NCBI GenBank assembly: GCA_020523885.1
Contig: JAJAPY010000018.1
Location: forward strand, 1-64,000
Reading direction: 5' to 3'
Length of the DNA stretch: 64,000 nucleotides
From: Candidatus Liberimonas magnetica
GTDB taxonomy: Bacteria > Elusimicrobiota > Endomicrobiia > Endomicrobiales > JAFGIL01
The notes under the pieces are model-generated. The model did not search any database. It saw only the letters and a list, made by a program, of their open reading frames with translations, and was not told where the DNA came from. Position 1 is the stretch's first letter. Each line of letters starts with the position of its first letter. Position numbers and translations under genes: made by a program. Positions 26,089 through 34,758 of this stretch are shown here, one piece after another.

Positions 26089-26713
26089 TGATCTTTAAGA
26101 ACTTATAATTATAATTAATAAGTATTACGGTAAAACCGGTCATAGGCAGGAACCACCAAGCCAGGTCCAGCCCTTTTATTGTTTGTATAGAAAGATGTAC
26201 ATAAACTTTATTTATTATAGACTGCCCTACCGGTATTAATATAATATAAAACAAAAACGCTTTAATGAAAAATAAAAATAAGCCCAGATATATTCCCTCA
26301 TCTATCCTGCACTCTTCACCCCTTTTTATGCCTTCTTCTATCCAATGCACTATTTTTATATTTATATTCCTTATCCATATTTCAGTATATTTAAATAAGA
26401 TCCCGGCTATAGCTGCCAGGGCCAAAGATAAAATCAGCACACTGTTCTGTTTAAAAGGCGAACCGATCCCCCATATACTGGTTAGTATCGCAACGGATGT
26501 TGAATCGTGAGGTATAGCTGCACCCATCGGTATCTCTTTTGTCCAAATCAGCTCAATGATCATGCCCAGCCATAACCCGCTTTTTATATCGCCCAATAAA
26601 TAACCGAAAATAGGGCAAACTACGATCGGCCTTGAAATCATGAACTGCCCAAAAGCAGTCACATCAAGGCTGAATATCGCTGCTAGACCTGAAAGAGATA
26701 TTAATTCAAACAT
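26081..26713 (-). CDS. PTS Man-family membrane component EIIC
   Basis: 210 aa with about six to seven helices. SLDVTAFGQFMISRPIV (res. ~16-32), IFGYLLGDIKSGLWLG and the LIWTKEIPMGAAIPHDST segment are characteristic of EIIC of the mannose/sorbose class. It is shorter than ManY (~266 aa), mainly at the C-terminus, as in deltaproteobacterial homologues. It pairs with EIID and receives phosphate via EIIB. It is separated from EIIB by the GH57 gene. Confidence 0.9.
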   Translation of the reverse strand: MFELISLSGLAAIFSLDVTAFGQFMISRPIVVCPIFGYLLGDIKSGLWLGMIIELIWTKEIPMGAAIPHDSTSVAILTSIWGIGSPFKQNSVLILSLALAAIAGILFKYTEIWIRNINIKIVHWIEEGIKRGEECRIDEGIYLGLFLFFIKAFLFYIILIPVGQSIINKVYVHLSIQTIKGLDLAWWFLPMTGFTVILINYNYKFLKIKK

Positions 26714-26723
26714 GATTTAAAAG

Positions 26724-26846
26724 TCAAATGTAAAATGAAAAGCTCAAAATGAAAAATTGTTGTATCCCTCTTTGCGGGATTAATTTAAATGAGACCACCG
26801 TAGCGGACACCTTAATTTTGCACTTTCCATTTTGCATTTTGAATTC
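26724..26846. repeat. TGCAAA-phrase hairpin
   Basis: Left arm AAATGTAAAATGAAAAGC...; right arm TTTTGCACTTTCCATTTTGC..., enclosing a CCCTCTTTGCGGG palindrome module that recurs at 49930. Fills the GH57-EIIC gap. Confidence 0.65.
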
Positions 26847-26852
26847 CTTATA

Positions 26853-28943
26853 CTATAAAACGCTTACTGCGATCTTTATTTCGGCTGATTCTAAATGGCT
26901 TAAATGCAATTTAAAAATAGGCAGCACTACCGTGCCCTGATAAGTGCGTTCAAAGCCGTTTTCGGACAAGGAAACGGTTTCTAAAGGAAATGCCCAAAGG
27001 TCTGCCGGCGCAGAGAATTTCATGGTAAACTCTAACCCATAACCGGAATCTTTATGCGACCATTCCTTTATGCTAGTTAAAAGGCTTTTTTCTTCTTCCT
27101 TAAAATAGGAAAAGGCGAAGTTAAACTCAGGGGCGAAAACAAGGCTTTGTTCACTTTGGTACAAATTCACAATATGATAAGTAACTTCAAAACCCGTTTC
27201 ATCGGGTGATACAGTTTTATTAACTTCCAGGTTCCTTTTTTCATTGTTGACCCAAACTGCACCTTTTCTCGAAAGTTTTATCTTATTATTGGCTATTTTC
27301 GAATCATATTCTCCCAAAACAAAATCTCCCTGTTCGCCGAACTTGGATTTTCTAAAGTCTTCAGGCTTAGTTTCAGGATGCAAAAAATGATCCAGCAGAG
27401 ACACCCTCGGATACCAGTCATAATCTAAATATTTATCTAGATTATCTTCCTTAACACTTATCATATCATGGATAGTTTTTACTCCGGATCCGGATCCTCT
27501 GTTCTTATCCGCTAAAAACTCTGTCAGCCTTTTATGATAGGCTTCAGGCCTTCTGGTTAATACATTGCCCAAGTTTATTTTCTTATCTAACAGGTCCCAT
27601 TCAAACAAGGAACCTCCGTCCTTGGGAGAAAAATACAGGTTTTGTTTTTTACTTTCATAAACATCTTCTTTAGAGCCGTCAAAATTAAAATCGAATGCTT
27701 TCCAGGCAGGTTTTTTAAGGTTTTTGCTTAAAATCTCTTCGGCGTTCAAAAGTTCCCTGTAAATCGAGTTTCTTAAATGAGGCAAATACAATCCGCCAAA
27801 AACTCCGTGCCAATAGGCGCAATTGCATTGACCCGCATATAACGCATCTAAAGATTTTATTTCCTCTGTTTGCAGGTTGCCTGTTACCGGAATATCTTTT
27901 TTGGACAAACATTTCGTTGTCTTAAATGCCTCATTCAACCGCTGGCTGACATAAAGCATTTTTTTATGCATGTTATTGGACTCGGGGTATTTTGTTAAAA
28001 AATTTCTCCAAAACCCGCCGCGTAAAAACCTTTTTACATCAGGCTGTGATTCAAACCTCTTAATGATAGATTCGAACTGGCCCTGGGTTTCCTGGGGCAG
28101 GGACCATTCTGACATTTCAAAATAAGATGCCGTGGGAAGGTAAATCCTGCCCTGTGGAGGAAATTTTTTCATATACTCCGAGAAAGTTATGGTTTCGATC
28201 CAATCTAAATTCTTATCAATGGCGTTAAAAAAATTATTAAGCCACCCTTCCTGGTAAACATGTTTATAGGTTCCTGGCCACAACCCGAACTTTTCACCGT
28301 CATCCGCCATTACAAGAGACGGGTTAAAAGAGCTCTTTAGCGCGTTTGAAAAATGCCCTATCGTATACTCCACAGGTTTAAACGGGATGTAATAGCGCAT
28401 AAGCTGGCTTATAGGAAAAATATTGAGTTTTTGCCCCTGGTCTTCCGAAACATAATAGCCTTTTAATTTCTCTATCTCCTGGCCTGCGGCCGCAAAATGT
28501 GCGTCATCTAAGACGGTATATTTTATTCCAGTATCAGAAAGTATTTTAGCAAGCTGAGGTTCCCATACACGCTCTGCAAGCCATAATCCTTTTGCGTCAT
28601 AATTGAATTCATCTTTAATGAACTTCGTCAGTTTTTGGATCTGCCCCTTTTTGTCTATATCGGTTATGGCAGGCATTATGGGTTCATAATAACCTCCGGA
28701 TATCAGCTCTACTTGGCCGGAATTTACCATTTCCTTCACCACCGCGATATACTCAGGGTGTTTATCCATGAAAAAATCCCATAAGATCCCGCTTGAATGA
28801 AGCGACCATTTTATCCTAGGATAACTCTTAATGGCCTTAATAAAAGGCCAGTAGGATTTATTGAAAGCTTCTTCGAATACTCCCGGAAAATTGCCTACAG
28901 GCTGATGATTGTGGATACTGAGTATAAAATAAAATTTATTCAT
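26853..28943 (-). CDS. GH57 4-alpha-glucanotransferase/alpha-amylase
   Basis: 696 aa. The GH57 barrel begins FILSIHNHQPVGNFP; the nucleophile is Glu124 in WLAERVWEP and the acid/base Asp214 in VMADDGEKFGLW, numbers that match the Thermococcus 4-alpha-glucanotransferase group. Middle (DUF1925-like, ~315-400) and C-terminal β-sandwich (DUF1926-like, ~420-696) domains complete the ~660-700-aa subfamily. There is no signal peptide, so it acts on cytosolic alpha-glucan. Its ATG lies inside the EIIB stop region (8-nt overlap), placing it inside the PTS operon between EIIB and EIIC. Confidence 0.93.
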   Translation of the reverse strand: MNKFYFILSIHNHQPVGNFPGVFEEAFNKSYWPFIKAIKSYPRIKWSLHSSGILWDFFMDKHPEYIAVVKEMVNSGQVELISGGYYEPIMPAITDIDKKGQIQKLTKFIKDEFNYDAKGLWLAERVWEPQLAKILSDTGIKYTVLDDAHFAAAGQEIEKLKGYYVSEDQGQKLNIFPISQLMRYYIPFKPVEYTIGHFSNALKSSFNPSLVMADDGEKFGLWPGTYKHVYQEGWLNNFFNAIDKNLDWIETITFSEYMKKFPPQGRIYLPTASYFEMSEWSLPQETQGQFESIIKRFESQPDVKRFLRGGFWRNFLTKYPESNNMHKKMLYVSQRLNEAFKTTKCLSKKDIPVTGNLQTEEIKSLDALYAGQCNCAYWHGVFGGLYLPHLRNSIYRELLNAEEILSKNLKKPAWKAFDFNFDGSKEDVYESKKQNLYFSPKDGGSLFEWDLLDKKINLGNVLTRRPEAYHKRLTEFLADKNRGSGSGVKTIHDMISVKEDNLDKYLDYDWYPRVSLLDHFLHPETKPEDFRKSKFGEQGDFVLGEYDSKIANNKIKLSRKGAVWVNNEKRNLEVNKTVSPDETGFEVTYHIVNLYQSEQSLVFAPEFNFAFSYFKEEEKSLLTSIKEWSHKDSGYGLEFTMKFSAPADLWAFPLETVSLSENGFERTYQGTVVLPIFKLHLSHLESAEIKIAVSVL

Positions 28944-29448
28944 GGTTTTCTTTTGTTGTATTTATAAACTCTGCTTTCAGGACTTCCATTATATTATTGC
29001 GCTCATCGTTCGGCAGTACTCTTCCTTCCAATTCAATGTTCATATTGCTTATTTCTGTAAGGGTATCTACATCTTTTTTATTTACGGAAAGTGTGCGGAG
29101 GATCTGTTTTTTCCCTTCTACGTAGTGCATGCCTCCGACATTTATAGAAGTAAGCTTAACCCCGCTTTTTAAAAGGCGAAGTGTGTCGTCAGGAGTTGAA
29201 AACAAAAGTAATATCATCTCATTATCAAGATGTGCACTTAACAACCTTTTTGCAGAATCCTCTATAGATAAACATTCGATTTTAACGTTTTTTGGCACAG
29301 CGATAGTAAGCAATGTCTGCTGCAGCCTGTCCTTTGCCACATCATCGGAAACTACTATTATGTAGCTGGCTTTTATCACCCGCAGCCATCCCTCGACCAC
29401 CTGCCCGTGGACAAGCCTATCATCGATACGTGCTAAAACAATTGGCAT
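28936..29448 (-). CDS. PTS Man-family EIIB
   Basis: 170 aa. ARIDDRLVHGQVVEGW contains the phosphorylated His14. SYIIVVSDDVAKD and the VNVGGMHYVEGKK segment complete the EIIB(Man) fold, and the length is typical for a stand-alone EIIB. It accepts phosphate from EIIA and gives it to the sugar. Its 3' end overlaps the GH57 start by 8 nt, and a phrase hairpin separates it from EIIA. Confidence 0.94.
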   Translation of the reverse strand: MPIVLARIDDRLVHGQVVEGWLRVIKASYIIVVSDDVAKDRLQQTLLTIAVPKNVKIECLSIEDSAKRLLSAHLDNEMILLLFSTPDDTLRLLKSGVKLTSINVGGMHYVEGKKQILRTLSVNKKDVDTLTEISNMNIELEGRVLPNDERNNIMEVLKAEFINTTKENHE

Positions 29449-29464
29449 GTAAACTCCTTAACTA

Positions 29465-29559
29465 CAAGGTAGACGGTAAACGGTAAAGGGTAGACGAATT
29501 CATAAAACCTATAAATCATTTTAAATCCGTTTACCATCTCCTGTCTGCCATCTCCCGCC
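29465..29559. repeat. GGTAAACGG-phrase hairpin
   Basis: Left arm GGTAGACGGTAAACGGTAAA variants face CCGTTTACCATCTCCTGTC variants on the right. It fills the EIIA-EIIB gap. Confidence 0.65.
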
Positions 29560-29964
29560 TTATTTAAGCTTTTTTAAAAATATCTCTTTTGCATTATTTA
29601 TGCTTTTTTTGCCGTCGTTTATTACTTTGCTGGCAAGATCTTTTAGGTCCATATGATTACGGTTTATAAAACTTGAAAGTATCATATATAAATTAACACC
29701 TGTTATCACTTCTATATTTTTTGTATTGCAGAAAGGAAGGCATGCATTGCACGGTGTGCCCCCTAGCATGTCTGTAAGAATAAGGGCTCCGTTGCCGTCA
29801 ATATCCTTTAAAGCCTGTCCAACCTTTTCAACCATGGTAGACAAGCTCTCTTGAGGAGTCAGTGTCAGGATAACTGCATTTTCCTGTTTTCCTACTATCG
29901 ATTCTGCAGTACGAAGTATTTCTGCACCGAGCTGTCCGTGAGTTATAACGATAACTTTAATCAT
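29560..29964 (-). CDS. PTS Man-family EIIA
   Basis: 134 aa. Active His9 in VIVITHGQLG and the LTDMLGGTPCNAC motif (~64-76) define EIIA(Man). The C-terminal basic tail lacks a fused EIIB. It could carry phosphate to EIIB or act as a regulatory EIIA, as in organisms that keep only this subunit. It follows rapZ by 94 nt. Confidence 0.94.
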   Translation of the reverse strand: MIKVIVITHGQLGAEILRTAESIVGKQENAVILTLTPQESLSTMVEKVGQALKDIDGNGALILTDMLGGTPCNACLPFCNTKNIEVITGVNLYMILSSFINRNHMDLKDLASKVINDGKKSINNAKEIFLKKLK

Positions 29965-30058
29965 TAAATTCCCTTTATTAAGAATGGCTTCCCCCCTTCG
30001 TTACTGCCATTTTTGGCCCGAAATTATTTTTTTACTCGTTTTCTTGAAGTATAATATT

Positions 30059-30922
30059 TTATCTTATAATCTTTTCAATATCCCGGTGATGGACGAAAAC
30101 TGAAAATTTATTTAACTTTAAATATTTGGCTATGCTTTCAGCTACTACCACCGAACGGTGCCTTCCGCCTGTACAACCGATGGCTAAAGTAAGATGGCTT
30201 TTTCCTTCTTTTATGTAGAGAGGTATCAGAAATTGAAGCAAATTGTAGAACCGTTTAAAAAATTCTTTCGAAGTTTTTTGCCTTATAACATAATCTTTTA
30301 CTTTTATGTCCCTTCCGGTTTTATGCCTTAATCTTGGGATATAGTTAGGATTAGGCATGAACCTTACGTCTATAACCAGGTCCGCATCTGTGGGAATACC
30401 GTATTTATACCCGAAAGAAAGCAGAGAAACTGTTATTTTTTTTGACAGGCGGATATTCATCTCTTTCCCGATTATTTCTTTTAACTCGCCCAGGGTTAAA
30501 TTAGACGTATCTATCTCCTGGTCTGAAATAACACGGATCCTTTCCATGAATTTTCTTTCTCTCTTAATACCCTCCATTACCCTTCTCCCCAGCGGATGCC
30601 GGCGCCTGGTTTCGGAATAACGCTGAAGAAGGGTGTCATCGTTCGCATTGAAATATATAATCTTATATTTTATCCCTTTTTTCTTGATCTTATCTAAAAC
30701 CTGTTTTAAGGATAATAACGATGATTCCCCTGCCCTAATGTCTATACCGATAGCTACCTGGTTCCATTTCGTCTTATAATCCTTGTAAAGATCTGCAAAT
30801 TTCTGGACAAGAGCTATCGGCAGGTTATCTATGCAGAAAAATCCCATGTCTTCTAATATTTTCAGAGCCTGGCTTTTTCCTGCTCCGGATAAACCTGTAA
30901 TAACAAAAAACTGATGGTTCAT
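30059..30922 (-). CDS. rapZ: RapZ-type nucleotide-binding RNase adaptor
   Basis: 287 aa from the ATG at 30922; a TTG ten codons earlier is rejected, although no clear Shine-Dalgarno supports either start. Walker A GLSGAGKS starts at residue 8. FCIDNLP and the C-terminal GCTGGRHRSV complete the YvcJ/RapZ family. In enterics RapZ directs RNase E to GlmZ and so controls glucosamine-6-phosphate synthase. Its place between hprK and PTS genes is the classical neighbourhood. Confidence 0.95.
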   Translation of the reverse strand: MNHQFFVITGLSGAGKSQALKILEDMGFFCIDNLPIALVQKFADLYKDYKTKWNQVAIGIDIRAGESSLLSLKQVLDKIKKKGIKYKIIYFNANDDTLLQRYSETRRRHPLGRRVMEGIKRERKFMERIRVISDQEIDTSNLTLGELKEIIGKEMNIRLSKKITVSLLSFGYKYGIPTDADLVIDVRFMPNPNYIPRLRHKTGRDIKVKDYVIRQKTSKEFFKRFYNLLQFLIPLYIKEGKSHLTLAIGCTGGRHRSVVVAESIAKYLKLNKFSVFVHHRDIEKIIR

Positions 30923-30953
30923 GTTAAAACCGTCGATTACATAGATTAACAAA

Positions 30954-31005
30954 GAAGATTACGCAGATCTCATAAGTGATTTTATTTATAATCTGCGTAA
31001 TCTTC
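30954..31005. repeat. 15-bp perfect inverted repeat
   Basis: GAAGATTACGCAGAT (30954-30968) is the exact reverse complement of ATCTGCGTAATCTTC (30991-31005), loop 22 nt. It lies between hprK and rapZ. On the minus strand no U-tract follows, so it is more likely a processing site or intergenic repeat than a simple terminator. Confidence 0.7.
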
Positions 31006-31064
31006 TATAAATCTGTTAAGCATGTATAGAATTTTTTAATCCCTATACTTCAAAAAGCGCTAGT

Positions 31065-32003
31065 CTAGGCTTTGCTTGACATCATATTTATTAACCGCGC
31101 ATTAAGTTCTTTAGCGCTGTAAAAACCTCTTTTTTTAAGCTGCTGGTTTAAACTTGCGATCTCAATTAAAACTGCAAGGTTCCTGCCGGATCGTACAGGA
31201 AAAATGACTTCCGGAATATCAATACCGAGAATCATCGTATGCTTTTCTTCAAGGCCTATTCTGTCATATTCTTTTTGGGGGTCCCATTCTTCAAAACGAA
31301 CGACAAGCTCAATCCTTGACTTATCAAGGATAAATCCTACACCGAAAAGCCTGTCGACATCTATTATCCCCAGCCCCCTAAGCTCCATATGGTATTGGAT
31401 GGTTTCATCTCTATTTGCGATCAAAATGCCGCCCGAATGCCTATGTATCTGGACAATATCGTCCGCAACAAGCATGTGGTTTCTTTTTATAAGTTCCAGC
31501 GCACATTCAGATTTTCCGATACCCGCATCCCCCACTATCAAAACACCAAGCCCGTATACGTTCACCAGGACACCATGCATTGTCGTAGATTCGGCCATCT
31601 TTTCTTCCAGATATGTTATTAATTCCGCCATAAGGCTTGAAGTCGTAAGTTCGGTGGTCATTAACGGAACTTTATTTTTTTTATGGGCACTCAGCATTTC
31701 AGGTAAAGGTTTAAGACCGCGGGAAAGGATACAACATGGTATATCCTTAAATGTAAATATTTTCTTAAAGACTTCAGTGCGCTTTTCTGAGGTAAGTGAC
31801 CTAAGGTAAGAATACTCGCCTAACCCGATTATCTGTATACGCTCGCTTGAAAAATGCTCTAAATACCCGGAAAACGTCAGTCCCGGCCTGTTTATCTCTG
31901 AAACTTTAATTGCCCTTGACAGCCCTGCCTTCCCCTCATGAAGTTTAAGCTTTAAGGCTTCCCCCTTTTCTTTTAAAAAAGTTTCAACGGTTAATGCGGA
32001 CAT
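31065..32003 (-). CDS. hprK: HPr kinase/phosphorylase
   Basis: 312 aa. The N-terminal domain (~1-130) is followed by the kinase domain with His143 (TTMHGV), Walker A GDAGIGKS (158-165), RDETIQYHMELRGLGIIDV and the family signature FPVRSGRNLAVLIEIA near 280-295. It phosphorylates HPr Ser46 with ATP and reverses it with phosphate. The presence of the HPr Ser46 site and of the kinase argues for a functional carbon-status circuit. Confidence 0.96.
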   Translation of the reverse strand: MSALTVETFLKEKGEALKLKLHEGKAGLSRAIKVSEINRPGLTFSGYLEHFSSERIQIIGLGEYSYLRSLTSEKRTEVFKKIFTFKDIPCCILSRGLKPLPEMLSAHKKNKVPLMTTELTTSSLMAELITYLEEKMAESTTMHGVLVNVYGLGVLIVGDAGIGKSECALELIKRNHMLVADDIVQIHRHSGGILIANRDETIQYHMELRGLGIIDVDRLFGVGFILDKSRIELVVRFEEWDPQKEYDRIGLEEKHTMILGIDIPEVIFPVRSGRNLAVLIEIASLNQQLKKRGFYSAKELNARLINMMSSKA

Positions 32004-32040
32004 ATATTCCTTTAAGTTAGTTTCTCTATGAAACTAACTT

Positions 32041-32160
32041 AATTGCAAATTGAAAATTGCAAAGTTCAAAGTGCAAATTTAACTACTTTTTCTTTTAAAT
32101 ATTTTACCATTTTTCGTTTTTGAATTTGCTATTTGCAATTTTTCGATTTACAATTTGCTT
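32041..32160. repeat. TGCAAA-phrase hairpin
   Basis: Left arm AATTGCAAATTGAAAATTGC..., right arm GCTATTTGCAATTTTTCG...TTACAATTTGC, with an AT-rich centre. Fills the ptsN-hprK gap. Confidence 0.65.
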
Positions 32161-32165
32161 AATTA

Positions 32166-32624
32166 TTAATATTCATCTTCCTGCTTTATTATTTTTACAA
32201 CTTCCTGGGGGGTTTTTGCATTACGCAGTGCTTGCCTGAAAAACTTGTCTTTAAATAGCCTTGAAACACGTGCAAGAGCCTTTAAATGCTGGCCGGCGAC
32301 TTCTATGGGGCCTACAAGTAAAAATATCAGAAATACGGGCTCGCCGTCCAATGAATTGAACGCTACGCCTTTTTGAGAAATTGCAAGAGCTCCTACTTGT
32401 TTATCAATAATATCGGTCTTACCATGTGGGATTGCAACACCCTGCCCGATGCCGGTTGAACCAAGCTTTTCTCTTTCAAGTATAGTTTCATTTATTTTAG
32501 AAGAGTTCTTGATCTTTTTTAAAGAGCTTAAAAGCCCTACAATTTCGGAAATCGCTGATTTCTTATCCTGAGCTTTCAAATCCAAAATTATAGAATCTTC
32601 ATCAAGAAAATCCATTATTTTCAT
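32166..32624 (-). CDS. ptsN: PTS EIIA, fructose/nitrogen type (PtsN-like)
   Basis: 152 aa from the ATG at 32624, which has AAGGAGG seven nt upstream; the frame opens six codons earlier. His67 in AIPHGKT is the phosphorylation site. FLLVGPIEVAGQHLKALARVSRLFKD is the family's C-terminal motif. PtsN works in a regulatory PTS branch affecting potassium, nitrogen or envelope physiology. It follows hpf by 47 nt, the usual hpf-ptsN pairing. Confidence 0.92.
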   Translation of the reverse strand: MKIMDFLDEDSIILDLKAQDKKSAISEIVGLLSSLKKIKNSSKINETILEREKLGSTGIGQGVAIPHGKTDIIDKQVGALAISQKGVAFNSLDGEPVFLIFLLVGPIEVAGQHLKALARVSRLFKDKFFRQALRNAKTPQEVVKIIKQEDEY

Positions 32625-32670
32625 CTTATGCCTCCTTGGCAAATCCGGATAGATTATAACTCTTAAGCCA

Positions 32671-33207
32671 TTATTTCTTAGGCCTTATCAAACCGTACGA
32701 GTTCTGGTCTTTAAGATAAACGACGTTGATTTTTGAAGTTTCAATATTGTTAAACATATAGAACTTATCTTTAATTTTTATCATTTCTCTAATAGCTTCC
32801 TCTACGGATAAAGTCTTGATATCATATTGTTTTATTTCATCAATGTTTTTTCCGAAATTCTCAAGATCAAAATCCAATTTATCAAGATCGCTTATCTGTA
32901 TCATGGAAGTTTTCTGTTTGTGTATGTTTTTAACAATTTCTTTATGTTTTTTCAATTGTTTTTCGATCTTATCAAGAGCCAAATCAATTGCCGCATATAG
33001 GTCAGTTGACTCTTCCTTTGATCTAAATGTTATTTTTTTAGCATGAATAACGATCTCTGCCAATTGCCTGTGTTTTTCAACGGAAATAATAACTTGTGCC
33101 CAGACAATGTGATCAAAGTATTTTTCGCATCTTTCCACTTTCTTCTGGATATAATCCGCAATAGGGTTCGTTAATTTTAAATGCCTTGCTGAAATATTAA
33201 TTTGCAT
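32671..33207 (-). CDS. hpf: Ribosome hibernation promoting factor, long form
   Basis: 178 aa. The N-terminal RaiA/YfiA domain (MQINISARHLKLTNPIADYI) is followed by a linker and the C-terminal dimerisation domain of long HPF (KDKFYMFNNIETSKINVVYL...YGLIRPKK). Long HPF pairs 70S particles into 100S dimers in stasis. The upstream 84-nt gap is AT-rich with a weak promoter-like pair (TTGCAG-N17-TATAAA on the minus strand). The rpoN gene usually found between lptB and hpf is absent. Confidence 0.95.
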   Translation of the reverse strand: MQINISARHLKLTNPIADYIQKKVERCEKYFDHIVWAQVIISVEKHRQLAEIVIHAKKITFRSKEESTDLYAAIDLALDKIEKQLKKHKEIVKNIHKQKTSMIQISDLDKLDFDLENFGKNIDEIKQYDIKTLSVEEAIREMIKIKDKFYMFNNIETSKINVVYLKDQNSYGLIRPKK

Positions 33208-33291
33208 AGTTCATCCTTTATTTATATATATAATACTATTTGAAATTGATTTATATCATATTTTCAATAAATCTGCAAGTTTCTAAGCATT

Positions 33292-34011
33292 TTACATCTT
33301 GAATTTTTCGCCAAGATAGACCCGCCGTGCTTCAGGGCTTTCTAGTAATTCCCTGGCATTTCCTTCAAGCAATATCCTGCCTTCGTAAATAATATATGCC
33401 CTGTCAATGATCTCCAGGGTTTCCCTGACGTTATGGTCAGTAATAAGTATGCCAAGGCCTTTCTTTTTCAATTCTGCGATTATATTCTGAATATCACATA
33501 CCGTTATCGGGTCAATGCCTACAAAAGGCTCATCTAACAAAAGGAACTTCGGATCGGTTACAAGAGACCTTGCAATCTCGCACCTTCTTTTTTCGCCTCC
33601 TGAAAGCGTCGAAGCAAGCTGGTTTCTTAAAGGCTTAAGCCCAAGTTCGTCTAAAAGGCGCTCCACTTTATCTTCTTTTTCCTTTTTGCTCAAGGGAAGT
33701 ATCTCAGCTATCGCCCAAAGGTTGTCTTCTACGCTAAGCCCGCGGAATATCGAAGGTTCCTGTGACAGGTAGCCTATACCTTCACGCGCTCTCTGATACA
33801 TCGGCATATCACTGATATTTTTTTGGTCAAGATAGATACTTCCGCCAAAAGGTTTTATCAAACCTACGGTCATATAAAAAGTCGTTGTCTTGCCGGCTCC
33901 GTTCGGCCCTAAAAGGCCTACTATCTCTCCCTGATTGACTTCCATGCTGATATCGTTTACAACAAACCTTTTTTTATATTTTTTTCTCAAATTGACGCTT
34001 TTTAGTATCAT
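33292..34011 (-). CDS. lptB: LPS export ABC transporter ATPase LptB
   Basis: 239 aa from the ATG at 34011, which has AGGAG nine nt upstream; a TTG two codons earlier is also possible. Walker A GPNGAGKT, the Q-loop near YLSQEPSIF, signature LSGGEKRR and Walker B FLLLDEP are all intact, with a D-loop and His switch (ITDHNVRET). LptB drives LPS extraction from the inner membrane with LptFG, absent here, and connects to LptC and LptA upstream. Confidence 0.97.
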   Translation of the reverse strand: MILKSVNLRKKYKKRFVVNDISMEVNQGEIVGLLGPNGAGKTTTFYMTVGLIKPFGGSIYLDQKNISDMPMYQRAREGIGYLSQEPSIFRGLSVEDNLWAIAEILPLSKKEKEDKVERLLDELGLKPLRNQLASTLSGGEKRRCEIARSLVTDPKFLLLDEPFVGIDPITVCDIQNIIAELKKKGLGILITDHNVRETLEIIDRAYIIYEGRILLEGNARELLESPEARRVYLGEKFKM

Positions 34012-34050
34012 AAACAATTTCTCCTATACCTACCGCTGGACTTGATATGT

Positions 34051-34076
34051 AGATCGTTGAAGTTTTTCAACGATCT
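34051..34076. other. Perfect 11-bp hairpin at the lptA stop codon
   Basis: AGATCGTTGAA (34051-34061), 4-nt loop, TTCAACGATCT (34066-34076). It overlaps the lptA stop codon (34075-34077). No U-tract follows on the minus strand, while T-runs follow it on the plus strand, where there is no gene. It may tune lptA-lptB read-through. Confidence 0.6.
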
Positions 34077-34758
34077 ATTTTTTATTTATTTCATGTACAA
34101 ACCCTTTGACGTTCCCTTCAAGTATCATTCTTTTTTTATCAACAAACATCGTTATTTTGTCCGCAAAAAACCTGTCTTTCTTGCCCTGGCCATAATACAT
34201 GACCTCAGGCTGTTCGGCCAACCCTGTTAAATACATTTTTTTATCTGTATAAAAAAATAATGCCCTGTGAGAGAAAGCCGATGCAGACGAAGATATGATC
34301 TCCACATTGCCTGTTGCATCAGCCTGTTTGGCCTCATTGTTAAAATTTATCGTATCTGCAGAAAGCGTAACAGGCGATGTCGAGTTTATAGTAGCATAAA
34401 AAAGTTTCGGCCTTTTCCCGGATAATTCTCCGGATTTACTTTTAAGGTTATATACCGCTTTGTAAGACAGCCCTCTTAACGGTTCATTTTCATTTATTAT
34501 CGTAAGAAAGCTGACATTCCCTTTTGCATTTATTACATCTGCCACCTTGTCCTGTATTATCTCATCGGCTTTTAATACATCCTGCCCGTGTACCACCTGC
34601 GCATTGCCTGAAAAAATTACTTTTTTCCCGGCATCGAGCATTTCCATGCTTTCGCCGGTTACGATAGTTTTTGCCTTGTTCTGCGCAAAAGAACCATTAT
34701 TAGAACCGGCACATAAAACAATGCAGCAAGATATAAAGTATGCCCGATAGATTTTCAT
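34075..34758 (-). CDS. lptA: LptA/OstA-family periplasmic LPS bridge protein
   Basis: 227 aa. A signal peptide (~1-25) ends near GSFA-QN. The remainder is a β-jellyroll OstA fold (VIFSGNAQVVHGQDVLKADE, MYLTGLAEQPEV...), with more repeats than the ~185-aa enteric LptA. It forms the LPS bridge to the outer membrane between LptC and LptD. Start and lptC stop overlap by 4 nt. Confidence 0.88.
   Translation of the reverse strand: MKIYRAYFISCCIVLCAGSNNGSFAQNKAKTIVTGESMEMLDAGKKVIFSGNAQVVHGQDVLKADEIIQDKVADVINAKGNVSFLTIINENEPLRGLSYKAVYNLKSKSGELSGKRPKLFYATINSTSPVTLSADTINFNNEAKQADATGNVEIISSSASAFSHRALFFYTDKKMYLTGLAEQPEVMYYGQGKKDRFFADKITMFVDKKRMILEGNVKGFVHEINKK

Noticed and set aside
29465-29559. Tandem phrases considered as a small CRISPR array
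   Set aside because: Units are ~10 nt, imperfect and without unique spacers; the array folds on itself.
34051-34076. Rho-independent terminator after lptA
   Set aside because: The T-run lies on the plus-strand side; on the transcribed minus strand no U-tract follows and lptB is only ~40 nt away.
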